28,809 bases of DNA from positions 128,160 to 156,968 of the forward strand of contig BMAT01011208.1 in the NCBI GenBank assembly GCA_019649035.1, read 5' to 3'. Within the stretch, counting starts at the first letter, position 1, and the number at the start of each line of letters is the position of its first letter. Below, in pieces: positions 1 through 12,000 of this stretch. This stretch comes from Elysia marginata. Taxonomy: Eukaryota; Mollusca; Gastropoda; Plakobranchidae. Below the pieces are notes generated by a model that did no database searches, had not been told where the DNA came from, and saw only the letters and a list, made by a program, of their open reading frames with translations. The translations under genes and the position numbers were made by a program.

Positions 1-38
1 GACCTGAAGTAGCTAAGGCCTCGATCTCAACAATGAAA
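1..38 (+). CDS. RRP12: RRP12 exon a (3' end of an exon cut by the window edge)
   Basis: Read from base 3 it encodes [12 protein letters not shown] and ends in phase 0 at a consensus donor GTAAGT. It joins directly to KLLEECVEP of the next exon. The pair aligns with the helix preceding LKECVAP in vertebrate RRP12. It is short, but the frame and alignment are good. Confidence 0.8.
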
Positions 39-3000
39 GTAAGTGGCAAAATGAATAATGATTAAAACATTTAAGGTTTGCCTATGTGTCCAGGTATATT
101 GTTTAGTACCGCTAGGGTAATGTACTTGTAAAACTCTTGTTAGGTCAAAGCTGTTTTGAAACAGTTTTAAAAAAGTATGATTTACAGGTTTAGTATAAGT
201 CTCTTTCTTGCTCCACAAAGTCAGATTTGGGTATATTAGCTGAAGAGGAACAGGCAATCTGAACAACAGGGTTGCCGCCGTGCCCGTAAATCGCCCGTAT
301 TAGGTGCCTTCCCGTAAAAAGCCCGCCAAACGCCCTCTTGGAGGTCCAAAGCTTGAAATAGCCCTCAAATCGCCCTCTTTACCAATCATTTCAGCCCTCC
401 TCGAGACATTTTCCCGACGGACTTCCGTTTTCGGCAGATATCTTTGTGTATTCCGATTTTCTTTTTATCACTGTGCACATTTTTTTCCGAGTAGCCGCGT
501 CACAGCCTGTAGAATATCGAAGTTCAACTTATTACGTCAAGGTCACAATGCTTCATGTTCCTGTGGTCCAAGACCCGACTCTATGCCATTGATGCTTGTG
601 GTCAGTGCATAGGGATGTGCATGCTGTGTTCACATGCGAACAATAGAATGATAAGAAAGGAGTGACTCCGCCTCAGATTTTAGAGCGTGGCCCTTGTATG
701 CTCGCAATAATCTGATGGTAGGGATGCAGAAGCCACCTATCTGCATCTAAGGGTGCCTTTCTTTATTGTTTTATTGTTTGATGACTACTGTATGACTATT
801 AGTAACCATACAGACCGGGGGTGGGGTCACTAAGGCCTATGAGTGATCATACCGTGCATGCACGGCATTGTAGTCTTGGCCCTGAAAAAATGTCAAGGCT
901 ATGCTAACCCAACCAATGAAAAAGAATGCTGAAACTGAAGTGAAAGGAAAACTGAAAGTACATTGTGTGCCTACAGATCCATAGACATAATTAGGACAAA
1001 CTCCAGTAACTATTTGAGGAAAGTACTCTATAAACAATGAACGTGGAAAGGAGAAAGTACTAATCAAGCGTAGATTTATAATATATACATGTAGTTTCAA
1101 ATCTAGACAATTGTTTGATGAAGACGAGCACAAACTTAAACTAGATCTACATTTCCCAATGACGAGAATCCTGATACTATGCCTATCAAACCCAAGCAAA
1201 ACATCGGTAGATTCTAATTCTATTGTGAACGATTAGGACTAGATCTAGATCAAGCATCATTGTGAAAAAAGATGCTGGAGACATAGAATGCAATGATGTC
1301 ACAAATTCACAGAAAAAATTCATATTTAAGGACAAGTTTATCCAATGTACCCATGACCTAGATCTAGATCTGTGCTGAGCCAAACAATGACTTGTTAGAC
1401 TTAGAGGGTCATAAAAAAGAGTAAGAAAATAGCATAAATTAACACATGTGACAAATCATCATCGTGCATTGCATCTGAAATGGTAGATTGATCCCTAGTA
1501 AGGATCTTATTGTGTTATTTTTTTTTTATCAAAACTAAATGTTCTCATTCCATGTAGAATGCTCTATATAGATGTAGCTATCTAATAGGTACACCAGTTC
1601 ATTGTTTAATTTTGCAAGATTTAGTTCTCTATGCGAGAAAAGCTTTGACATGAGCAATAAGTCTTGTGTATTTTTACAAAGAAGGTGTTTTTTTAATTAT
1701 TTTTTCTCATTTTTTGTAGTTTCTGTCAACTCGATTAAAGTTTTCATGATTTTTACTTAACAGTATATGACTACTGTTGCTTATTTAGTCAATTTCGTCC
1801 TCTCAGTACCTTCTTAGTTTGCGACTGGACCCTCATTTTACCTCCAATGGCCCTCAAATAGCCCTCAAAAAGCCCTCTTGAGCAATCACTGAATATCAGT
1901 GGCAACCCTGGAACAAAGATTTGAAAAAAAATTATGAGATAATGTATGGGTATTGAAGTATAGACAAAGATAAAGTATATTTTCTCTGCACCTTGAAACA
2001 AACTTTTAAAAACATAATTCAATTGATTAAAGCTCAAAGCTTCTGTTTTTTGTCCTAACCATGAAACTCTTTCTCTGATTTTCTTTTTATCTGTTGTCGA
2101 TTTCTTTCTGCAGAAATTGTTGGAAGAATGTGTGGAACCCTACAAAGAAAAGCTGACCCATGGTCAAAATAGCAACCAGTCTCTGACATCCATTCAAAAA
2201 GTTCTCAAGTGTCTTGAGACAGGACTGAGCTACCAGTTCCATGCTGTATGGGAACTTGTTCTGCAATTGTGGTCTACAGCTTTTTTGGTATGTATTAAAA
2301 ATACTGACAGCTGTAGAGAGGTACAAAGTCATGAATGAGTACCTATCTCGCCTTTAAACCTTGTTGCTAATTGTTCACAAGAGACTTTTATCTTGCATGT
2401 CATGTGCCAATACATTCTGCAGTCCAACTTTGAAAAGTTTGATATAATACAATTGTCTGAACTTTATGGAAAACGCTTTTGATTATGGCCACTGAATGGT
2501 AGATGTGAAGGTTGTAAAATATATAAAATATTTTTCAGGTTTGTCTACTTAAAAATTGAACTATGGCTTGTTTGAAATAGTCTATAAGGAAATTACAAAC
2601 TTGAAGATGTTAACTGGTGTCAGAGAGGGATAGGAGTAAATGCTTTTTTTCCAATCCAAATGCTTTTATCCCTTTGAATGCTGATGGACTTTTTTTTCTG
2701 TTTTTTAGGTCTTTGGTAAACTTGTACCTAAGATGTTGACAAAGGTAAGTTTCTGCAGCAATAAATTATATCTCAACATTTTTTCTCACATTGGTTCTTT
2801 TGTTTTTAACATAATTTCTTTTTCTCATTAGTATCTTTGTTTATATTTGACCTCATATGGTTGACAACATTTTATATTCAGCATTTGGTATGGGAAGTTG
2901 GAATTCACATACTTTTTTCTCAGATCTATATTTTGTGTTATTCATTTTGTTCAATAGTACAAACTATCAATGTAACAACCATGATAAAAACGCTGATAAA

Positions 3001-6000
3001 GGTATTGTACCTGTAGAACGTTGAGTCTTCAGTTACAGTAATCATGTTGTTTATGTCAGCAAATCCAATGATTCAAGGATAGTGGTGATAGTAGAGTAAT
3101 AATAGTAAGGACACAGTTAAGAATAGTAACAAAGTACCATGGAGGAGTAGACAAGGTGGTATGACTTTTTTTCAGAAAATATGTCGTAGACTATTTGATT
3201 CTTATTCTAAATTGAGATGTTCTTTTCAGACATATAATTTTTCTCTTAATTGCAGTGCCTGGTTTCTATGGGAGATCTAAGAGACACGCCTCATTTTTCT
3301 TTCAAAAGTGAAATGGATAAAGCGATAGGGAGTGCAGTGAAGTCAATGGGCCCACGACAAGTGCTGAATGCTATTCCTCTTGATATAACAGGAGAAAAGT
3401 ATGCTACCTTTGTCTTCTTATGGCTTAAAGTTGCATTATTTGCCTTGCGTTCCTACAGTTTTTGCATTCACAAGATTATTTCATATTGTTATCAAAATTG
3501 TTGTCAGATACTTCGGATAGAATAGTATGTATGTACTTTCTTAATATATGTTTTGAGATTAGCTACATTGATAAGCAATCTAATTAGTGCATTTGCAATG
3601 ACACAGTAGATGTAGGTTTATAAAGTTTTATGACTTAAGATCTATTTTTTTTATTTAAAAAAGTAAGTACATTTTTATGCTGCTCAAAATGATCAACAAT
3701 ATTGAAATACTGATAGAGTCTTATTAGCCACTAGCAACTAGGTCTAGATTGCACATATAGAGCACATTTTCTCATTCAAATCAATGTACCTAGCAATTGC
3801 ATAGAGACTTGGATTAGATATGTAAATGCTTGTGCATTTTTGTGTGAATTCTTCTGTGCCACAAGTTTTTTTTACCCCCCCTTTAAAAGCCTTTTTTGTG
3901 TGTTTACTTACTCCCTCTCTCAGTGATGACCCAGAATTCCCACGTGGTTGGCTCTTGCCCGTTATAAGAGATAATGTCACGCATACTGAGCTTGGATTCT
4001 TCACATCTTACTTCTTACCACTTGCTGCAAAGTTAAAGAAAACAGGTACAAGAATTATAAAAAAAAAATCCATACAGTTTCCTTGTATATGAACTCATGT
4101 TTCAAGAATTTGTCTCGATTCAAGGGTGGTTGAGTCAGATGAAGCAATTTATCATGACCATTAAAAGACACATTTTCTTAAGCTTCCAAACTTTAAAAGT
4201 GTCATAAAATTATCCATATTTTATGGAAAGATTTTAAAACTCTTAATAGTGGAAAAAAGACCTTTAAATGGCATTTTCTCAAAGTAGGAACTCTCAACTT
4301 CGACTCATTTGCTCTGGACATGAGGCATTTGTTTAATTTTTGTCAAAGTAAATTTGCTCTCTTCTTTTGCCTTAGCAGTTTTCCCTACCTAAGGTATTTT
4401 TCAGGGGACATTATAAATTTGTGAATTATCAAAATGCACAGTACATTTTTATTAAACAAGACTGTCTATTTTGTGTGTAAGATAAAGGTGATAAGCCACT
4501 TGTGTACCTTGAACTGTAAGAATACTATTTTACTGTCATTGCTTTTTAATGCCCTTATAATGCCCTTACAAACAAAATAGCAAATACATGAGGCAAAACT
4601 CTTACATTAGTTAAAATTAAAAATTCAAGCACATTTCATAGACTGCTTGTTTACAAAAAAAAGAGTGCCAGTCATGTATAAACGCACTATTCAATCACAA
4701 ATGCAGGGATAATCTTGATATGTACCTATATAACAAAAATGCTGCAAAAGTGTACCAGATTATAGTGTCCTCAAAAATGTACCTGTATGTTTTTATCATA
4801 TTTTTAATGTAATATTTTTTGAATGATATCTATCTGCATTTCTGGTTAATCCTTGGTGCTGAACACAAAAACATACACAAGAAGATAACTTTATTTGATC
4901 AATGAAAATGTAGAGTGGCTAAAGCGTGTTTACAAAGTTTGTAATAGAAGTCATTCTCAGGGATGCAAGTTTTCCGATTTTAATCGGAATTCCGATTTTT
5001 TCGTCTCCCCCGATTTTTCCGATTTTCGTATTCCTGCTTCAACCAGACAATCAGCAACAAAAAAGTCGGAAAAATTATAAACTTATTAAAGTAAGAACTA
5101 AAGCCGAGGAAAGTTGACCGGAAAATCGGAAGCGAATTACAAACATTTTTCCGATTCTATGGCGAAACAGATTATTTCTTTTTGTTTATCCGTTAGTCGA
5201 TTTCCGTTTATATTTTATATTTAACCTCATCGCCTGATTTCTTTTTCGTGATGAGTTCGAAACTGTCCACACAATGGCCAATGGGCGTAAAAGTGAAAGT
5301 GTGCTACCGGTAATTTTTCTTGTTTATCTTTTGTACACTCGGTGTAGTTCTAGGCCTAGTCGTAAATAAAGTGATCTTACGATAATACGAACACATGGTT
5401 CTATGACTGTTCAAAACATCGAGATTCCTTCTAGATCTATATAATCCTTTCTTACATTACTTCTAGATCTAGTCCGGAGCAATCTTGTGGACTTCGTCTT
5501 TTTAGCCAAGAGCGATCTTGTTCAGTGATATTTCATATTGTGATTGCTGCACCTCGTTGACCTTTCTAGATCTGTTTAATTTTCAAGCAAGTGCCAGGCT
5601 AGAGGCTTAAACTCTTAGATCTAGTCGTCTTACTTTTCAAATCTAGATCAGATCTATTCTATCTCTCTATAGATCTAGATTAGACATAGAGAAACAGTGT
5701 AGCTAGTCATTAACTGACTTAGCCTTACTGCCTTACACTAGAAAATCTAGATCTAGACTCTAGTAACATTTACTAACAATCTAGATTATGATCATTGTGG
5801 CCATTCCAAGTCTAGATCTAGATCTAGCCCAAATTAAGTTCTTGGATGGAAATCTACAACATCACATTGTGTTTCTATTTCAAAGAATAAATGAAGGAGA
5901 AAGACATCAATGGAGACTTTTATTCTAGTTATAGCAGGAAAAATTTCGCAAGAGTATGGTTTTGCATGATGTTTGCTGTGTAAAAGGAGAGTTTCTTATC

Positions 6001-9000
6001 AAACTGGTGGCAAAATCGTTTTTGCTAGACACTGAAGGGCTGGCTTTAGTAATCATAATAGCGCGCGCTCGGAAACTTCATAAAAAAAATTTCCTGCTTT
6101 TTTCTCATGAGCTGCTTGCTGCATTCTACAAATGGTAACAATCTTTTTTTTTCCTTCCTCATATGACAAGCCAAATGGTATTAAACCAAAGTTTACTATG
6201 AATATAAGATGTACAAAAAGCTTGGATATGTTATGTGGGAATACACAAAAATGATGTTGTGAGAAGAAATTGACAATCTATAAGATCTATCATTCTTTTG
6301 TTAATAGCTCTTCATACTTGATTTTTTTCCTTCAGCTGAGGAATGTGCAGACAAAAGCATTGCTCAATCCAAAGCCTATGATGCTCTACAGTTGCAGATT
6401 TGGTCGATGCTACGAGGTTTTTGTGATCACCCTACAGATGTGAAACAGGTAAGCAATCAAAGGAAAAATTAAAGAGAGCAAAAAGTCATTCTAATTTATA
6501 GCACATGTTAACATGAACTACTGGGCCCAGTTACTGTAAAAAACTTGGTTTTTATCAACAGCATTTGGCTAATCACTATTTTTTTGTATTTTATCTTTGA
6601 AATTCAGTGAAAATGATTCAAAATTTTTCCCCATGTAATTCCTGTAGTCTATATTTATGCATTGTTGCATTAGGTCTCAAGAGTTTCAGTGCATTTTAAT
6701 GATTTTTCTTGAAATTGTCAGTGGGACAGTATTTAAGTAAAAAAAAAAGCCTATGCCCACATTTTTTAAGTAAGATTCAACGCAGAAAAAAGAAACCAGT
6801 TAGTCTTTGGGGTATGGATGAATGTTATTGTAATGCATATATGACTAATGACTGCCTTTTTATTCTTTACTGGTTGTAACTGTGACTGTTTTTTTTTCCT
6901 TCCAGAGCTTTCAAGGAATTGCAAAAACTCTTGGTACTGCACTTAATGAAAGAGATGACTTAAGAATGGATGTGCTTGCTGCACTGAGGTCTCTCATATC
7001 CTGTAGCATGGACAATGGTTAGTAACATTTAAAAAATTAACAAATCCAGCTTTTAGAAAGGAAACAAACTGTAAAGATTGAAAATAAAGATTTCTAATAA
7101 ATGAAGAGCATCTTTCCAAATTTCGGTATTTGCATTTTACAAGTTTTAGAGAAAACCAAGAAAGACCTCATTTTTCCTCTTTGTCTTTGTAAAAAGATAC
7201 ATGATAAATAGAGATATAGAAGCCTTTTATCAACTTTTTGTTGAAAACGCTGTATATTCATGATGACCTTGACATTGATAAGTATAGAGGTGTAACTTGA
7301 GATCAGTGAAAGTGCAATACCAAGTTTTTAAAAACCACCTGCAATTTCTAAAAATCAAAGTTTTGATTTTTTCTTGTCTAATTTTCGCACTCTTTGTTTT
7401 TCCAAACCTTTCTCCCTTCCAAACTGTCTCCATCTTCTATGCCCTCTTTTTTCGTTAAAGATTAATTGTCAGCTCAAGTATAACCCCTCCTTTTTTTTCT
7501 ATTATTTTCCAAAATAGATGCAGACAAGGCTGAAGTAGGCAGGTTTGCCAAAAATTTTCTGCCTATATTGTTCAATCAGTACACATCTGACGGTCAGACT
7601 GATATTGGAACACGTTTGGCTGTTCTGGAAACTACTAAAAAGTATTTCCAAGTGACAAGCAAAGAAGTAAGTTGTTTAGATTAAAGTAAAGCTCATGATC
7701 CCTGTTTCGTTAAGTATTTTTCAAGTTTGCATGAAAAAAACCCAACATGTTGAATTGTACTAGCAATCCAAATATTAAGACTTAAGTGACTTTAACATTT
7801 ATCTTGAGTCCAAGCAAAAAGTGTTTGTCAGCAATTTCTAACAGTCAACTGAGTTTGATGGAAGTGTAATTATTTGAGATTTTATATATATATAGCCTAC
7901 CTGCATAATGAAATCTAGAGCATTCAAATAAATGCTGTGTAATTAACTCTTTGAAAGTTGTAGAAGTAATGGTTATAGAAAATCTAATGTAGCTATAATT
8001 ATTGAAGTATTTACCTTAATGTATTTTTCAATACTCTTTTTATTTCAGGAAAAGAATTGAATAGTTTTGAACAATCAAATAAATTTTCAAATTAAATGCC
8101 TAGATCTTAGCTAGATCTTGGTCTTAACAACCTATTCAGTTTTTAAGCTGCACCCTGATGTGGACAATGATATCTAGAATAGCATTAGCCCCACCCATCC
8201 CCACCCCCAGCTGTATTTTGAATTGTAATAATTTAGATCTGGCATTAGAAGTATGGGCATTTTGGGGTTACTTGTTTGAAGAGTATTCAATAGAACCTCT
8301 GAAGCTAATACAATATTGCAGTAGTATCAAACAAAGGAAAATTAAAATCTCTGAAATTGATTTAATTAAGGCAAAGTCTTGTAATTTTTTTGTCACTGAA
8401 AATGGGAGCAGAAAGGTTTGCTTTATTTAAAATGTAGATCCAACTATTAACTAGTGTAACTAATGAAGTTAAATAACCCATGCTGTTACTGGTATATTAA
8501 ACTTAGCCATTTTCCTGTTTCATACACCTGGTATTTTTGTTTAAGGGAAAATCTTTTTATAGAGGCTCTGCCATAGCAGCACCGCCAGGAAGGCACTTTA
8601 ATTTTAAACTCCAGTTTAGGATTAGGGAATTCTTAATTAACTTTCCTTGGGGACAGTAGAGTGCAAAGTCTCTTTAGCATTTGACCTGAGTCTGACCTTG
8701 GAAGTTTGTGAAATCTAAGAGGCTTATGTACATCTAGCAACTGTAAATGATGCATTCATCTGTGTCCCAAACAAGAAAAACTATGATAAATTATTCATCT
8801 AAGTTTTTTCTTGTGTGTGGGCTGTAAAGAGACTTCAAAATCTGTATATTTTGGCTCATTTGGTAGGTTTTTGGTGACTTGCAGCTATTTTTCTTGAGGA
8901 GTACCTAATTCTTACCTCAAAAGTATCTCTTTTTGGCATTTTGAAAGAATCAAGCAGTGCAATTTAAGTTTTTAAAATTATTTTCTAGACATTATTTCTC

Positions 9001-12000
9001 TAACTTTTGGCACAAGCTCAAGTAACATTCAAACTTACTTGTCTTTATAATATGTTTGAATGTGAAGTTTCACAGTGTAATAATAACTTGCAATGAACTG
9101 ACCTTTCTCTCTGTTTCAGCTCCTGATAGGTTTCATTGAAAGGGCACTTGGAAAGATAGCAGAGAAAGGCATTGGAGTTTTCAGAAGGTAATAAGATTTC
9201 TTATTCCTAGTTCAATATTAAGCCTAAATACATTTATAATATCAAAGAAAAAAAATTGCCTCGTTTTGTATATTTTGTCTTTCTTTTAAAGAAGTTTTAC
9301 AACTTTTAAAATAACTTAAAACACTGAACAGCATGGCTCAGTGGTTTGCCTGTTGGACTTGTGATCCAGTGGTTGTGGATTTGATTCTCAATCACGACAA
9401 GTGGTAATGCCCATTTAAAAGCCATTTATCCACACTTTTCTCAGTCCACCCACCAGTAAAATTGGTACTGGCTAAAGGCAGTGTTTGAAATTGATTTGTG
9501 GAATGTTGGTATTTGAACGCCTAACGGGTAGCTGTACTATAAATATGACGTGAATGTGCTTTGGTGTGCTTGCCTGATGGAGGAAATTTGTAAAGTCTTG
9601 AGACTACCTTGAGACTAGGACCATATTTTTTTTTCATCTTTTCCTCTTCACATTAGTCTATCTTATTTAATGTACGAGTATTTCTTTTGTCTCTTCCATA
9701 AGCTCATATTATACTTGAAATGAAAACAAATTATAAGAAACATCTAGACAGATAATTTTTTACTCATATTTACTTTTACATCTTTATGCTCTTTTCAGTG
9801 CTTCTCTGATGGACCTTACCATTGCTCTCATACCTTATGCTGATGAAAAGCATTTGAAGCAGATATTCCAACTGTCCTTGTCACAGTTACAGGTAAGGTC
9901 TCACTCTATTTGAGGAAAATCCTTTTAATATAAGGTTCAGTAACTAGATATTCTGGTAATTTGTTGGTCAATGAATGGAACTGGCAGAAAAATTATTTAT
10001 AACACATTTTTATAGGTGAAACTTATGTTTTATCTACATTGACTAGAATTTTTTTCCCCGAAATAGTTGAAAGAAGCTATAAAGTAAACACTGGTTCTAT
10101 ATTTAGGCCTTTTAAAGAAAGTCATTTTTTTCTTTATCTTATGTTTCATTTTAGCGTTTTTAAAAATACAAATATTCTTATACCCTCTTTTCTAGATATT
10201 TCACCTCCCAAAGCCTAAAAAATACTTATGTCTTTTCTCTTGGCTGAGACGCCATTTATATATGACAAGGTTTATTTCTTTAGATTTCAGACAAAACCAT
10301 CCAAAAGAAATCTTATCGCATACTTGAAGAGATTTGCACCGGCCAAACCCCTGAATGCGTCAGCCTTCTAACTTCTGGTCTTGATGAAATAAGTAAAACT
10401 CTTCTATCATCCCTCTCTAAGTCAAGCCCATCTTCCAAAGCAGTGAGTATTCTTATGTGGCTCAATCAAAACAAAAACTGTGGCGTACTAATCGTTGGAC
10501 CACTTAAAAAAAATTTAATGAATGTCGGAAGAGAACATGTGGGTTCAAAAGTAGATACATCAAAGTTAGTAGGTAATAATTCAGGCTTTTTATACTTCAG
10601 CTCATTGAATTTTGTAATTTCTGTGCCATTGTTACAAAGAAAAAAAGGAAGTTTTGACTGAATTACACCAAAAAGAAACAGATAATGGATAACATTTTTG
10701 ACTGTTTAATCTACATTGTTAACCCAAAAAGCAATATAATTTATGAAGATTCCTTATTGATATCAAACTGTGAAGCCTGTTTTGTCAAATGTATATTGAA
10801 ATTTTGTATGTAGAATCCATGAATTAAAACTTATGAGGAAGACTGCAAAAATTAGGGGCTATTTCCACTGAAAAAATTTGTCTTCATACCAGTAAAGTTT
10901 TATATAAATGGAAAAACTAGAAAGAACATATGTTGCATACTTTCAATTCTTTGAAGCTGAAACATTTCTTCCTATTTGTTGTGCAAATAGAAATCTTGCT
11001 TTGAGCATATCAGAATGTTTTTTTTTTTTTTTTGCCCACAGCCAAGGCTGAGATGCTTAAAACACATTTATGCAAATTTGGAGGAAGAGAATGAGAATTT
11101 CCTTACGGCAACACTGCCTGAGGCCATTCTGTGCACTAAAGAAATAGGTGTCAAAGCCAGATCAGCAGCCTTTGAGCTGGTAGTTGCAATGTCTGAGACT
11201 TATATTAAATGGAATGCTGATGTTGAAGAGAAAGGTAAAATTTTCTAGTTATGTCGTTTAGTATGGCAGGGTAATTGAAATCATAGAGTATAATTTGAAT
11301 TTACTTACCAAATTTTTATGTTTTTAATGATTATAAAAATAATTGTTTTGCATATGCTCCTAGAAAAAACTTGCGCTCTATGTGCTAAATAAGTAGATAA
11401 AATTATAATAACAATAACAATAATAATAGTATTAATAAAAATCATAATAATGATTATGATAACAGAGTGACAAAAACGAGGTCAACTGATGGTAAAAAGC
11501 ACATGGAGGCATTACAAAATGTGTAAGCTTAAAGTTTTAGACTTTTTAAATAATGTGATACTGGTGTAACGTAAAAGGCCCTTGATGTAATAGTAAATGA
11601 TCTGTCTTCTATCAGCACCTTTTGAATGTAAATAATAGTCCTTGAAGGCATGCATAAAAACTCAAAGAGATATTTCCTGATTTTTAAAAATCTTGTTTAT
11701 TTTGTGTATTTTTAAGAAGTTTCTTGCTTTGAAAACCAGCTTTTGACTTCAAGGGATAATTTTATTTTAACCAGAGAGCCTGGGTGATTTTGTAAATAAA
11801 GTACTGGCTGGACTGGCTGGATCACCACACATGATAAGTGCAACACTATTGGCGCTGACACGTCTTGTCTACCATTACAAAGGTTAGTGAAGTGGTGGAA
11901 CTTACGGAACACCTTGTTTTTTGTTGAAAGTATGCCTTTTTTGCTTCACAGGTAGTTACGCTTAGCATATCTTATGTTGTTGACCTGAGGTAAGTGCAGT

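Noticed and set aside
304..612. 102-codon open frame on the + strand inside transposon 1
   Set aside because: No transposase motifs. The codons come from the GCCCTC/GCCCG repeat region at the element end.
837..1199. 120-codon open frame on the minus strand inside transposon 1
   Set aside because: Low-complexity Ser/Phe-rich translation with no recognisable domain, overlapping the CTAGATCT island.
7255..7330. ATGATGA box C-like motif in intron g-h
   Set aside because: No CTGA D box follows within the usual distance and there is no terminal stem.
8140..8160. TGCACCCTG as a possible right end for the relic at 4958
   Set aside because: It differs from the expected TGCATCCCTG, lies beyond three real exons and shows no matching target duplication.
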